DNA of 64,000 nucleotides from Clostridium liquoris (GCF_002995785.1 NZ_PVXO01000027.1:42179-106178), one strand, 5' to 3'; counted from the first letter of the stretch, positions 29,337 to 38,918 are shown. Program-made: numbers and translations. Notes: a model not told the origin generated them from the sequence alone.

Positions 29337-29699
29337 ATGAATGTTGCATTAGATAAGTCCTATAAGTTTTCTATTAACATTGTAAATTTATATAAGTATT
29401 TATGTAGCAATAAAAAAGAGTATGTTATGTCAAAACAGTTACTTAGAGCAGGAACCAGTATAGGAGCGAATATAAGAGAAGGTTTATACGGACAAAGCAG
29501 AAAAGATTTTTTAAGTAAAATGAGTATATCTTTAAAAGAAGCGGCTGAAACAGAATACTGGCTTTCATTGTTAAAAGACTGTAATTATTTAGATTCGAAA
29601 AAAGCATTACAATTGCTGGGTGAATGTGAAGAACTAATAAAAATATTAGTATCAACAATAAATACCACAAAAGAGAGAATGGATTTGCATAAAGAATAA
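29337..29699 (+). CDS. Four-helix-bundle protein (S23 / 23S rRNA intervening-sequence family)
   Basis: A 120-residue protein of the four-helix-bundle family (TIGR02436-like), recognised from SKQLLRAGTSIGANIREGLYGQSRKDFLSKMSISLKEAAETEYWLSLL and the YL-x-LLGECEELIKIL helix. Members are encoded in 23S rRNA intervening sequences or as isolated genes; the diversity-generating-retroelement protein Avd is related. The function of isolated members is unknown. It is out of place here: fliS and fliD usually adjoin, the gene lies between a half element and a complete period-7 element, and it has its own strong leader hairpin. This suggests insertion. ATG 29337 follows GGAGGA. Confidence 0.85.
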   Translation: MNVALDKSYKFSINIVNLYKYLCSNKKEYVMSKQLLRAGTSIGANIREGLYGQSRKDFLSKMSISLKEAAETEYWLSLLKDCNYLDSKKALQLLGECEELIKILVSTINTTKERMDLHKE

Positions 29700-29702
29700 G
29701 CA

Positions 29703-29858
29703 CCAAAAGCAAAGAATAAATAGTAAACAAAAAATAATGAAACAGGAAAGTATTTTTAATTTTGAAAAATGCTAATATAAATATAATTAAAAAAATTCCT
29801 GTTAAGGAATTTTCACCTTATTTATTCTTTATTCTTTATAATTTATTATTTTAAAAAA
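29703..29858 (+). repeat. Two-armed period-7 element before fliD
   Basis: Left arm AAGAATA, AATAGTA and decayed units; a weak AAGTATTTTTAA/TTGAAAAATGCT hairpin; then AAATTCCTGTTAAGGAATTT within the block shared with the 28.4- and 32.2-kb elements. Right arm TTATTTA-, TTCTTTA, TTCTTTA, TAATTTA, TTATTTT. It ends about 10 nt before the fliD ribosome-binding site. Confidence 0.8.
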
Positions 29859-29876
29859 GAAGAGGGAGTGATATAA

Positions 29877-31559
29877 GTGACGGATTCAATTAGTGGATTA
29901 ACTGGGGCTGGTGGCGGAAGTATGATGAGAATAACAGGAATGGCTACTGGTCTTGATGTAGATGCTATGGTAAAAAAGATGATGCTGGGAGAACAGGCAA
30001 AAATAGATAAGGTAGCACAAGAGAGACAGACAATAGTTTGGAAGCAGGAAGCATATCAGGATATTATAAAGGATATAAAGGATTTACAGGATACTTATTT
30101 TGATGTTAATAATGGAAGTAACTATATAAAGTCACCAAATTATTATTCCTCTGCAGATGTAACTGTTAATTCGGCAAATACTACATTTATTAGTGCAACT
30201 GCAGGGTCAGGGTCTAAGAGTGGTACTTACAAAATATCCTATAAAAATCCTACTACTGGTATGAAAGATGGGCATTTGGCTACAGCAGCTAGGGTTAGTG
30301 GAGCTGTAGATAAGGCTAACACATCAAATCCAAGTCTTACAACAACTATGAGTGACTTAGGTCTAGGATCAGATACTACTCTAGAATTTAGCTATAATGG
30401 AAAACCTAATGTAACTATAAATATTAAAACTACAGATAAAATAAGCGATGTTATAAATAGCATAAGTAAAGAAACTTCAGGAGAAGTAAAGGCCAGTTTC
30501 AGTGAATTAACAGGTAAATTTACTATGGAAACAGCTAATATAGGAAGTTCGCAGAGTATCAAAATTATAAATGGAGTAGCCAATTTAGGGCTAACAGATA
30601 CAACAGAAAAAAATGGTGATGATGCCTTAGTATATATAACTCCACCAGGTTCAGCAGAAGCGGTACCTGTAACAAAGCAAGCAAACAATTTTACCATAGA
30701 CGGGATAAGCTATAATTTGTTAGAGGCAGAGGATTCAACATTTACAGTAACTCAAAACACCCAAAAGCTTTATGACAAAATAGATGGTTTTTTGAAAAAG
30801 TATAATGATATAGTGGACAAGATTCAAACTAAACTAACAGAAAAGAAAGATTTGAATTATAAGCCATTAACAGATGCTCAAAAGAAGGATATGAAGGATG
30901 ATGAAATAAAGGCCTGGGAAGAAAAAGCTAAAAAAGGTGTATTAAGAAATGATAATAACCTTCAAAATTTGTTAAATGATTTAAGAAGTTCATTTATGAC
31001 TGCAGTAGATGGAGTATCTTTAAGGATAGGTCAGTATGGTGCCGATGCTATTGGCATAGATACAGGTGATCCTAAAGAAGGTGGAAAGATTAATATCTTT
31101 AATCAAGAAAAATTTAAAAATGCCATAGCTCAGCATGGAGATGAATTAATGAATTTATTTAACAAAACATTTGTAAAAGATGATGCTTATAATAATATAA
31201 CTGGTACTTCCGAAGAAGACAAGAAAAGGAAACAACAGCAATATAAATTTCAGCACCAAGGAATTTTCCAAAGAATAGATGATATTTTAGTTAAAAATGT
31301 AGGATATGCAAAAACCACATTAAATAGTTCTATATTAATCAAGTATGCAAACAAACAGGAAGATTTTAGTATATTCGGTGCAAGTGGATCTAATACACTA
31401 CCAGATCAAATTTACAGAAAAGATAATAAAATAAAAGAGTTAAATTCAAAGATGAAGGATAAGGAAAATGCTCTTTATATGCAATTTTCTAGATTAGAAA
31501 CAGTAATGAATAATTATAACTCTCAGGCTGCTTGGTTAGCACAGCAGTTTGGAGGTTAA
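29877..31559 (+). CDS. fliD: FliD filament cap protein
   Basis: A 560-residue FliD (HAP2). Conserved N-terminus (ITGMATGLDVDAMVKKMMLGEQAKIDKVAQ...WKQEAYQDI) and C-terminal coiled segments (LNSKMKDKENALYMQFSRLETVMNNYNSQAAWLAQQF) flank the variable head. It caps the filament tip and folds exported flagellin. The start is GTG 29877 with AGAGGGAGTGA upstream. fliT, its chaperone gene, follows 45 nt downstream. Confidence 0.95.
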   Translation: MTDSISGLTGAGGGSMMRITGMATGLDVDAMVKKMMLGEQAKIDKVAQERQTIVWKQEAYQDIIKDIKDLQDTYFDVNNGSNYIKSPNYYSSADVTVNSANTTFISATAGSGSKSGTYKISYKNPTTGMKDGHLATAARVSGAVDKANTSNPSLTTTMSDLGLGSDTTLEFSYNGKPNVTINIKTTDKISDVINSISKETSGEVKASFSELTGKFTMETANIGSSQSIKIINGVANLGLTDTTEKNGDDALVYITPPGSAEAVPVTKQANNFTIDGISYNLLEAEDSTFTVTQNTQKLYDKIDGFLKKYNDIVDKIQTKLTEKKDLNYKPLTDAQKKDMKDDEIKAWEEKAKKGVLRNDNNLQNLLNDLRSSFMTAVDGVSLRIGQYGADAIGIDTGDPKEGGKINIFNQEKFKNAIAQHGDELMNLFNKTFVKDDAYNNITGTSEEDKKRKQQQYKFQHQGIFQRIDDILVKNVGYAKTTLNSSILIKYANKQEDFSIFGASGSNTLPDQIYRKDNKIKELNSKMKDKENALYMQFSRLETVMNNYNSQAAWLAQQFGG

Positions 31560-31604
31560 CCATAATCCATAGTTTCCTGAAAGTATTATAAAGGGAGAAG
31601 TCTT

Positions 31605-31946
31605 ATGTTAACTTTAAATAAATATCTAGAAAACTTTAAGGATATTACAGTGGAATTAACAAATAAGCTAAAAGAAGAGGACTATGATGCAGTGGATAGT
31701 CTAATGGAACAAAGACAAAACATAATAGATAATATAGATAAACTAAATTACAAAAAACAGGATTTTACAAATATTTGTAAGGAACTAAGCTTATTAGAAT
31801 ATAATGAAGAATTAGAAAAAACCATTAAAGAAAAAAGAGCAGTTATAAAAGAAGAATTGTCAAAACTAGTTATAAATAAAAGTGCCAATAGCAGCTATAA
31901 TAGAAAGTTTTACAGTAATAGTGTAATCTTTAGCAAGAAAATATAA
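31605..31946 (+). CDS. fliT: FliT-like flagellar chaperone
   Basis: A 113-residue all-helical, charged protein. N-terminal YLENFKDITVELTNKLKEEDYDAVDSLMEQRQNIIDNIDKL matches the FliT family, which binds FliD before export; the rest is poorly conserved. Position directly after fliD supports the call. ATG 31605 has AAAGGGAG upstream. It is the last gene before the flagellin promoter region; no clear terminator separates them. Confidence 0.78.
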   Translation: MLTLNKYLENFKDITVELTNKLKEEDYDAVDSLMEQRQNIIDNIDKLNYKKQDFTNICKELSLLEYNEELEKTIKEKRAVIKEELSKLVINKSANSSYNRKFYSNSVIFSKKI

Positions 31947-31962
31947 TAATTTTAAAAATATA

Positions 31963-31989
31963 TAAAGTTATATGCCATCCTACCGATAA
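31963..31989 (+). promoter_or_regulatory. Sigma-28 promoter 1 of flagellin 1
   Basis: TAAA at 31963-31966, exactly 15 nt, then ACCGATAA at 31982-31989, seven of eight bases of the -10 consensus. The leader would be about 380 nt long and contain a whole period-7 element. Confidence 0.8.
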
Positions 31990-32041
31990 GTATAGTACAA
32001 GTGTACAAACATAAAAAATCAAAAAAACTTAAAAATGGCTA

Positions 32042-32068
32042 TAAAGTAGTGAAAACTGATTACGATAA
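32042..32068 (+). promoter_or_regulatory. Sigma-28 promoter 2 of flagellin 1
   Basis: TAAA at 32042-32045, 15 nt, then TACGATAA at 32061-32068. This is a tandem second sigma-28 site 79 nt downstream of the first. Confidence 0.65.
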
Positions 32069-32129
32069 ATAGTCATAGCTTAAAAAAATTTAGTACAATT
32101 GTATAATTGTGTATGGCCAACACAGTTCT

Positions 32130-32285
32130 AAATAGTAGATAATAGATAATAGATAATAGATAATAAATAATAAATAAGGAAAGAATTTTGCCTAAGCAAA
32201 ATTCTAAGTAAATTAAAGTTACAGAAATTCCATATAGGAATTTTCACCATATTTATTATTTCTACTTTATAATTTATTATTTATA
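32130..32285 (+). repeat. Two-armed period-7 element in the flagellin leader
   Basis: Left arm: three or more AATAGAT units and two AATAAAT units. Core: perfect 10-bp hairpin AGAATTTTGC-CTAA-GCAAAATTCT (32182-32205), then ACAGAAATTCC...GGAATTTTCACC. Right arm: TTATTAT, TTCTACT, TTATAAT, TTATTAT. It lies between the sigma-28 promoters and the CsrA-like hairpin, so it is part of the flagellin mRNA. Confidence 0.85.
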
Positions 32286-32334
32286 CAAACGTTAGTTAGC
32301 TTAATTGCTTTCTATAAATAAAAAATAAAATTTA

Positions 32335-32371
32335 GATTCACAGGGAAGTGAATCAAAGAAATCAAGGAGGA
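32335..32371 (+). promoter_or_regulatory. Candidate CsrA-binding leader of flagellin 1
   Basis: A 7-bp hairpin GATTCAC/GTGAATC (32335-32341, 32348-32354) presents AGGGAA in its loop; ACAGGGAAGT fits the CsrA consensus ACARGGANGU fully. A second GGA lies in the ribosome-binding site (TCAAGGAGGA, 32362-32371). Two GGA sites, one in a loop and one at the ribosome-binding site, is the Bacillus hag arrangement. Confidence 0.7.
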
Positions 32372-32378
32372 ATTTATT

Positions 32379-33200
32379 ATGATAATCAATCACAACATGA
32401 ACGCTATGAACGCTAATAGAAACATGGGGATAAACATTGGAAATTCAGCAAGATCAATGGAAAAACTTTCTTCAGGTCTTAGAATAAACAGAGCTGGAGA
32501 CGATGCAGCAGGTCTTTCAATTTCAGAAAAAATGAGAGGACAGATAAGAGGTCTTGATCAGGCTTCAAGGAACTCTCAGGACGGCATATCAATGATACAG
32601 ACAGCTGAAGGTGCTTTAAATGAAACTCATTCAATTCTTCAGAGAATGAGAGAATTAACAGTACAGGCATCAAATGATACTAATGTAACTGCTGATAGAA
32701 ATTCTATAAAGGATGAATTAACTGCTTTAACTAGTGAAATTGATAGAATTGCTACACAGACTGAATTCAACACACAAACAATGTTTAGTGCGGGTACTGC
32801 AGTAAAGTTCCAGGTTGGAGCAAATTGCGGTCAACAGATATCTCTTACTTTCTCAGCAATGAAAGCTTCAGATTTAGGTGTTGATACTTCAAATGTAGCT
32901 ACCAAAGTAGCTACTGCAGCTGAAGCAACAGCTGCAATTTCTACAGTAAATGTAGCAATTGAAAAGGTATCAAAAGAGAGATCAAAACTTGGAGCAACTC
33001 AAAACAGATTGGAACATACTATATCCAACCTTAACAATGCATCAGAAAACTTACAGTCAGCAGAATCAAGAATAAGAGATGTTGATATGGCTAAGGAAAT
33101 GATGAACTTCTCAAAGAACAACATATTACAGCAGGCTGCACAGGCTATGCTTGCACAGGCTAACCAACAGCCACAGGGAGTTCTTCAGTTATTAAGATAA
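32379..33200 (+). CDS. fliC: Flagellin 1 (major, FliC/Hag)
   Basis: A 273-residue flagellin with complete D0/D1 ends: IINHNMNAMNANRNM, LSSGLRINRAGDDAAGLSISEKMRGQIRGLDQASRN and the C-terminal ESRIRDVDMAKEMMNFSKNNILQQAAQAMLAQANQQPQGVLQLLR. The variable middle is short (about 130-190), as in small clostridial flagellins. Cleaner codon usage and a strong AAGGAGG indicate high expression; it is the best candidate for the main filament protein. Control: two sigma-28 promoters and a CsrA-like leader. A strong terminator follows. Confidence 0.97.
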   Translation: MIINHNMNAMNANRNMGINIGNSARSMEKLSSGLRINRAGDDAAGLSISEKMRGQIRGLDQASRNSQDGISMIQTAEGALNETHSILQRMRELTVQASNDTNVTADRNSIKDELTALTSEIDRIATQTEFNTQTMFSAGTAVKFQVGANCGQQISLTFSAMKASDLGVDTSNVATKVATAAEATAAISTVNVAIEKVSKERSKLGATQNRLEHTISNLNNASENLQSAESRIRDVDMAKEMMNFSKNNILQQAAQAMLAQANQQPQGVLQLLR

Positions 33201-33305
33201 GTAGTGAACCAATTTTAGCTAAGACTAAAATTTCGTGAATTGTTTACTCATTCGAAGTAAGGAAAATGAATTTCCTATAATTGTTGAATAAATAAAAGTA
33301 ACATT

Positions 33306-33338
33306 AAGGAGTCAGAGTGAAAACTCTGACTCCTTTTA
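33306..33338 (+). terminator. Flagellin 1 terminator
   Basis: AAGGAGTCAGAG and CTCTGACTCCTT form a perfect 12-bp stem around TGAAAA, then TTT. Strong rho-independent terminator. Confidence 0.95.
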
Positions 33339-33431
33339 TAAAGCTAATAGTACGGAGAATCTAAAATTTTAGTTTAAAACATATAGGATTTTGAGTAGTA
33401 TTAGTTTAGAAGAAAGAGGAGATGAATTTAT

Positions 33432-35666
33432 ATGTTGTTAAGCATAGCAATGATTGTTAAAAATGAAGAAAAGAATATAGAAAAATGCTTAAAGGCATTG
33501 GAACCTTTGAAAGATAAAATAAATTATGAAGTAATTGTAGTGGATACAGGGAGTACAGATAATACTATTAATATAGCAAGAAAATATACTGAAAAAATAT
33601 ATGAACACCAGTGGACTGATGATTTTGCAGAAATGAGGAATTTAAGCATAAAGCATTGCAATGGTGACTGGATTCTAGTAATAGATGCAGATGAAATATT
33701 AGAAAATCCAAGTGAATTAATTGAATTTTTTAAAGAAAAACATAAAGCCTATAATAGTGCAATAATCAGGCTTAACAACTATACATCTAAAGATATGTAT
33801 GTTATAGGTGGATTAGTCAGATTGTTCAAAAATGATGATGATTTTTTCTATGTAGGGAGAGTCCATGAACAGCCTATGTTTAAAAATCCAACCTGTATGA
33901 CTAATATAACATTTAATCATTACGGATACATCAGAAATGATTATGAATTAATGAAATACAAATATGATAGAAATATCAAGTTATTATTAAAGGATCTGGA
34001 TGAAGGAAAAGATACAGTATATACCTTGTTTCAATTATCCCAAACTTATTCAATGGGGAATAAAAAGAATGAAGCTTTGAAGTCAATAGAAAAAGCTTAT
34101 AATATGGTGAGGAACAATAAAGATACAATAAATGAAACAAAATACTTATACATATATCGACAATTAGCCATAGAATTATTTTATATGGGGAACTATGAAA
34201 GAACTATAGAAGTATGTAAACAAGCTTTATTAATAAGTAAAAGTTTTATAGATTTTTATTATATGTTAGCTGAAAGCAATAAATTTCTAAAAAATTATTC
34301 TAAGGCTGAAAAGTATTTCAATGAATATTTTAAATTATATGAAAAAAATAAGCAAGGGTATGTAGATTATATTACAGTAACTGATTTTTCAACTTCCATG
34401 TATAGTGACATGGTAAAAGACAGAATTATTAGTTTATATGAGTTGAAGAATTATAGGAAAGTCATTGAATTATGCAAAGGTTTAAATGAAAAAGAAAAGT
34501 ATCAATTAAATCAAATTATCTTATATTCATTCATAAGAGAAAAGAAGTATAAAAAAATAACTGATTTTTATAAAGACAAAGAAATAAAAGATGATGATAT
34601 TGAAACTATTGGCTCTGTAGTACAAAGAATAATGGCGGATAGTTTAAATGATGATTTTAGTGATATATTCAATAGCTTTAAGGGTTTGAACAAAACATTG
34701 AATTATTATTTAAAGTATATTATTTTTGATGATGAAGAAGATATTCAAAAGATAGATGTGAACTATAAGAATTATTATTTATGGAAAGCAGAAATATTAA
34801 AACTAAAGATTAAAGAGGACATCTCTGTATTAGAAGGAATAAAAAAACTTGATAACATAGATAAAGAAAAGTATTTGGATTATGTGTGTAACGATTATGA
34901 CTGCATAAAAATCCTAAATGATTATGACAAGGATAATTTTCCATGCTTAGATGTGGAGGATTTATGCTTCTTCAACATAATAGAAAAAAAATTAATGTTT
35001 CTACCATCCATCCAAGGAGAAAAATTAGAAAATTTAATGTATCGAGCATTTATAAATAATATTAACTTCATGCAGCAAATTTATAACTTTGATATTATAA
35101 ATGAAGAAAATAGTAAATTCATATTGAGCAGGTATGAGTATTTTTGGTACAAAATATATAACATTATAAACAAATATTCTAAGGATAAACTGTGTTATAT
35201 AAAGAATTTAAAAAATCTTGTGCAAGATATGCCTGAGTTTAAAAAGGTTTTAGAAAGCTTAAGCGATAAAATTAACGACAATCCCATTACAGATGAAATG
35301 AAGAAAGAAAAACAAAATGTTTTAGAAAGCGTTGAAGAACTTATTAAAAATAATATGTTAGATGAAGCTGAAAATATATTAAGGGAACTGGATGATTTAT
35401 TTATATATGATGTGGATATAAAAAATTATCTGGGGGTAGTATTGTATTCAAAGGGGCAATTTGATAATGCATTAGTTAATTTATCATTATCAAATACGCT
35501 AAAACAAAATAATTTTGATACGATATATAATTTAGCATGTGTTCTAGAAGCTAAACAGAGTTTTGACAAAGCAAAATATTACTATGGTAAAGCTTATGAG
35601 CTATGTGAAGATAAGGAACTTAAATTGCAAATCAAAGACATAATAATTTTACTAGACAAGAAATAG
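33432..35666 (+). CDS. GT2 glycosyltransferase with TPR tail, probable flagellin modification
   Basis: A 744-residue protein. The N-terminal ~110 residues are a GT-A family 2 glycosyltransferase: SIAMIVKNEEKNIEKCL, VVDTGSTDNTINIA and the metal-binding VIDADEI. The rest is mostly helical with TPR-like repeats (for example 200-310 and 635-740: YNLACVLEAKQSFDKAKYYYGKAYEL). This GT2-TPR layout is common in clostridial flagellar islands and in SunS-like peptide transferases. It lies between two flagellin genes and precedes two more transferases, so O-glycosylation of flagellin is the likely job; sugar and target residues are unknown. ATG 33432 follows AGAGGAGATG. Confidence 0.85.
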   Translation: MLLSIAMIVKNEEKNIEKCLKALEPLKDKINYEVIVVDTGSTDNTINIARKYTEKIYEHQWTDDFAEMRNLSIKHCNGDWILVIDADEILENPSELIEFFKEKHKAYNSAIIRLNNYTSKDMYVIGGLVRLFKNDDDFFYVGRVHEQPMFKNPTCMTNITFNHYGYIRNDYELMKYKYDRNIKLLLKDLDEGKDTVYTLFQLSQTYSMGNKKNEALKSIEKAYNMVRNNKDTINETKYLYIYRQLAIELFYMGNYERTIEVCKQALLISKSFIDFYYMLAESNKFLKNYSKAEKYFNEYFKLYEKNKQGYVDYITVTDFSTSMYSDMVKDRIISLYELKNYRKVIELCKGLNEKEKYQLNQIILYSFIREKKYKKITDFYKDKEIKDDDIETIGSVVQRIMADSLNDDFSDIFNSFKGLNKTLNYYLKYIIFDDEEDIQKIDVNYKNYYLWKAEILKLKIKEDISVLEGIKKLDNIDKEKYLDYVCNDYDCIKILNDYDKDNFPCLDVEDLCFFNIIEKKLMFLPSIQGEKLENLMYRAFINNINFMQQIYNFDIINEENSKFILSRYEYFWYKIYNIINKYSKDKLCYIKNLKNLVQDMPEFKKVLESLSDKINDNPITDEMKKEKQNVLESVEELIKNNMLDEAENILRELDDLFIYDVDIKNYLGVVLYSKGQFDNALVNLSLSNTLKQNNFDTIYNLACVLEAKQSFDKAKYYYGKAYELCEDKELKLQIKDIIILLDKK

Positions 35667-35746
35667 GCATTAACTGAAATGTTTAAAAGAATAGCTGCAA
35701 ATGCTGTAGATTGATTGTTTAGATTTTAATTAAGGTGGTAACTTTT

Positions 35747-38700
35747 ATGAATAATGAAATGGAAAATTATAAACAGGAATTTAAAAAAAACTTACAATAT
35801 TTAATAGAAGAAGGACAATTAGAAGAAGCAAAGGAAATGATACAGCAATATGAAGCAATAGTGAAAGATGATGTGGAAATAGCTTCTATGAAGGCGGTAA
35901 TTTTAATAATGGAACATGAATTTAAAGAAGCTATGAAATTATTAATAAAATCTTTAAATAATTACGGGGAAAATTTTGATTTATTATTTAATTTAGCATA
36001 TTTATATGAACTAAATAGTAATTATGAAAAAGCATATTATTATTATTCTAAAGCAAATGAAAAGTGTACTGATAATGAAATGAAAGAGAATATAAAAGGT
36101 ATTTTAGATAATTTGAAGACCAATCATAATGTTAATAATCATAAGAAAAGAAAGAGTGTTCTTATGATAGCCCAAATATTCCCGCCAATGGGCGGCTCTG
36201 GAGTTCAAAGAACATTAAAATTTGTAAAATATCTAAGGAAATTTGGTTGGGAGCCAGTTGTAGTTACTGTTGGGAATACTGCTTTCAATTATTTAAAAGA
36301 TCCTACATTAGAAAAAGAAATCCCTGAAAATTTAGAAATAGTTAGATTTGATGAAAAACTAAATTTTACTGGAAATGAAGCAACTAATTTACTTAATAAG
36401 TATGAAAAACTAATCAATAATGATGAAATAATATGTGAATATAAAAATATAATAAATAATTTAAGTAAAGAAAATAATGGTGAAGAATTATTAAAAGCAT
36501 TTTTGATACCAGATTACTCTAGCTTTTGGGCAATGGATGTACTGGATAAAATTGATGAATACATAGATTTTAACTCCATAGACATTTTATATTCTACTTC
36601 AGGACCTTATTCAGACCATATTATAGGATATTTTTTAAAAGATAGATTTAATAAACCATGGGTATGTGACTTTAGGGATGAGTGGACAAATAACCCTTAT
36701 GTCAATTTCGATAAGAGTGGCATAGTCTATAACATTATGAGAAATATGGAAATAAATATATTGAATAGATGTAACATGATTATTACTACAACTCCTTTAG
36801 CAAAAGAAAATTATATAAATGATTTGAATATTCCTGAAAGCAAGGTTATTGTTATAACCAATGGATATGATGAAGAGGATTTTAAAAATATTCCAATTGA
36901 TGCGGGGAAAAGAGATAAATTTAGAATTATGCATAATGGTTTACTATATATGATAAGAACCCCTGAAACATTTTTTCAGGCTATTAGAATGCTATTGGAT
37001 AATAAAAGAATAGATAAAGATAAAATTGAAGTTATATTCTCTTATACAGAAAATAAAGATAAATGGTTAAAATATTTAAGAGAAAATAATATGGAATCCA
37101 TTGTTAAATTTAATGACTATATGAGTCATAATGAAAGCATAAAATTATCAATGAATTCAGATATGTTATTGTTAATTGTTGGATCAGGTGAAAAAAACAA
37201 AGGAGTGTATACTGGAAAAGTATTTGAGTATTTAAGAATGGGTAAACCTATACTTGCATTATCTCCTAAGCAAAGCGTTGTGGAAAAGTTGTTGAATGAA
37301 ACAAATTGTGGTATGAATTTTGAATTTGAAGATGTTAATGGCATAAGCAATTATATTTATAAAGAGTATAAAGACTGGCAAAATAGTATTAAAAATAAAT
37401 GTAACTCAAGCAAACTTATAACAAAATATGAAAGAAAAAATTTGACTAGAAAATTAGCTAATATCTTCGATGAAATATATGAATTAGATGTCAAATTGAA
37501 AAATGCAGAGCATTTATTATATGATGATTGCAATCTTATTGATAATAATCTGGAATATAAAATTAAAAATGCATTAATAAATAATGATAATGATTACAGA
37601 TTACTTAGATTATTGGGATACTTTTATTATAGAAAGCAAAAATACTATGAGGCATATAAATTTAATAACATGGCATTAATCAATACTGGCAATAATTTAA
37701 TAAAAAATGAAATAGAAAAATTGAATTTGAAGATATTGTCAGAAAACAATATTGCCGAATTGGAAAGAAGAAAAAAGTTAGAATTAATATTAGTTGGAGA
37801 AACAATAGATAAAGACATATTAAGTTTGATTCAAAGTGTCGGTAATATAAATAATATTGTAAATACTTCGCATTTCGATGTTAAAGAAATCAGAGAAGTA
37901 ATATTAAGAAACACAAATTTTGATTATATAGTAATTATGGAGAAAGATGATGATAAATTCAAATCAATAATTAGCGAATTAATGCTGCTTAATATTGATG
38001 AAAGTAAGATCTTTGATTTTTATTCCTATAACTACCCTTATTATATAGAGGGATTTGAATATAAGTTGAATAGTTTTCTGAAAAAAAGTAGAATAGATAT
38101 GCTAGTTACTGGTTTATCCTATGGTGAAATAGGTTTGGATTGCAATAAAATTAACATTCCAAGTTTTAATTTTGCACTCTCGGGACAAGACATCTTTTTT
38201 GATTACCAGTTATTTAAGTTTTTGTTGAAATTTTCAAATTTAAAGAATAATATTAAATATGTTTTGATCAGCATGGGATACTATGCCTTCGATTATGATT
38301 TGTCAAAGGCAGAACAATGCACAAGGATTCATAGGTATTATGCTGATTTAGGAGAAACTCATAACTATAACAACATATTGCATTTAAGATTATGCAATGC
38401 TCTTTATAAAATGCATGATTATGAAAATGATTATAAAATGTATCATAACTATAAGCTTAATACTAAGTTAAATCTCAAAAATAGGAAGCAAGAAGATAAA
38501 ATTGCTATAAGACAAGCTACTATGAACTATCCTGAAACTAGAAAGGAAAATAAACTAATATTCAAAATATATTTAGATCTGTTGACTGAAAATAATATTG
38601 TCCCTATAATAACAGTTTTACCTGTAAGTAAATACTATAGAAAATTCTATGAGGATAACTATCAAAAAGATAAGTTTTATAAAATAATGAATGAATTCAA

Positions 38701-38842
38701 GATAAACTATAAATTTGAAATATTTGATTACTTTCATAATGACATGTTTGAAGATGAAGATTTCTTTGATTATTCACATCTAAATAAGTATGGTGCAGAA
38801 AGGTTTACCAATATGTTAATGGAGAGATTAGGAATATCGTAA
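35747..38842 (+). CDS. TPR - GT4 glycosyltransferase - SGNH-like three-part protein
   Basis: A 1031-residue multidomain protein. Residues 1-130: TPR-like helices (FNLAYLYELNSNYEKAYYYYSKANEK). About 135-550: GT-B family 4 transferase, from VLMIAQIFPPMGGSGVQRTLKFVKYLRKFGW to GKVFEYLRMGKPILAL. About 575-665: more TPR-like helices. About 780-1031: an SGNH-hydrolase-like domain with VTGLSYGEIG as block I (the Ser of a GxS variant), ISMGYYAFDYD, and DYSHLNKYGAERF as block V (Asp/His). Such domains can add or remove acyl groups on sugars. It may thus transfer a sugar and modify it; both activities are inference. ATG 35747 follows TAAGGTGG. Confidence 0.8.
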   Translation: MNNEMENYKQEFKKNLQYLIEEGQLEEAKEMIQQYEAIVKDDVEIASMKAVILIMEHEFKEAMKLLIKSLNNYGENFDLLFNLAYLYELNSNYEKAYYYYSKANEKCTDNEMKENIKGILDNLKTNHNVNNHKKRKSVLMIAQIFPPMGGSGVQRTLKFVKYLRKFGWEPVVVTVGNTAFNYLKDPTLEKEIPENLEIVRFDEKLNFTGNEATNLLNKYEKLINNDEIICEYKNIINNLSKENNGEELLKAFLIPDYSSFWAMDVLDKIDEYIDFNSIDILYSTSGPYSDHIIGYFLKDRFNKPWVCDFRDEWTNNPYVNFDKSGIVYNIMRNMEINILNRCNMIITTTPLAKENYINDLNIPESKVIVITNGYDEEDFKNIPIDAGKRDKFRIMHNGLLYMIRTPETFFQAIRMLLDNKRIDKDKIEVIFSYTENKDKWLKYLRENNMESIVKFNDYMSHNESIKLSMNSDMLLLIVGSGEKNKGVYTGKVFEYLRMGKPILALSPKQSVVEKLLNETNCGMNFEFEDVNGISNYIYKEYKDWQNSIKNKCNSSKLITKYERKNLTRKLANIFDEIYELDVKLKNAEHLLYDDCNLIDNNLEYKIKNALINNDNDYRLLRLLGYFYYRKQKYYEAYKFNNMALINTGNNLIKNEIEKLNLKILSENNIAELERRKKLELILVGETIDKDILSLIQSVGNINNIVNTSHFDVKEIREVILRNTNFDYIVIMEKDDDKFKSIISELMLLNIDESKIFDFYSYNYPYYIEGFEYKLNSFLKKSRIDMLVTGLSYGEIGLDCNKINIPSFNFALSGQDIFFDYQLFKFLLKFSNLKNNIKYVLISMGYYAFDYDLSKAEQCTRIHRYYADLGETHNYNNILHLRLCNALYKMHDYENDYKMYHNYKLNTKLNLKNRKQEDKIAIRQATMNYPETRKENKLIFKIYLDLLTENNIVPIITVLPVSKYYRKFYEDNYQKDKFYKIMNEFKINYKFEIFDYFHNDMFEDEDFFDYSHLNKYGAERFTNMLMERLGIS

Positions 38843-38918
38843 TATATTTAAGTTAGATGCTATAATTGAATTATTGTAAAATAACCTAAGACAAATGAAA
38901 TTAAAGGGGATTAAAGCA

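Noticed and set aside
29337..29699. The four-helix-bundle gene as an Avd of a diversity-generating retroelement
   Set aside because: No reverse transcriptase, template repeat or variable repeat is present in the neighbourhood.
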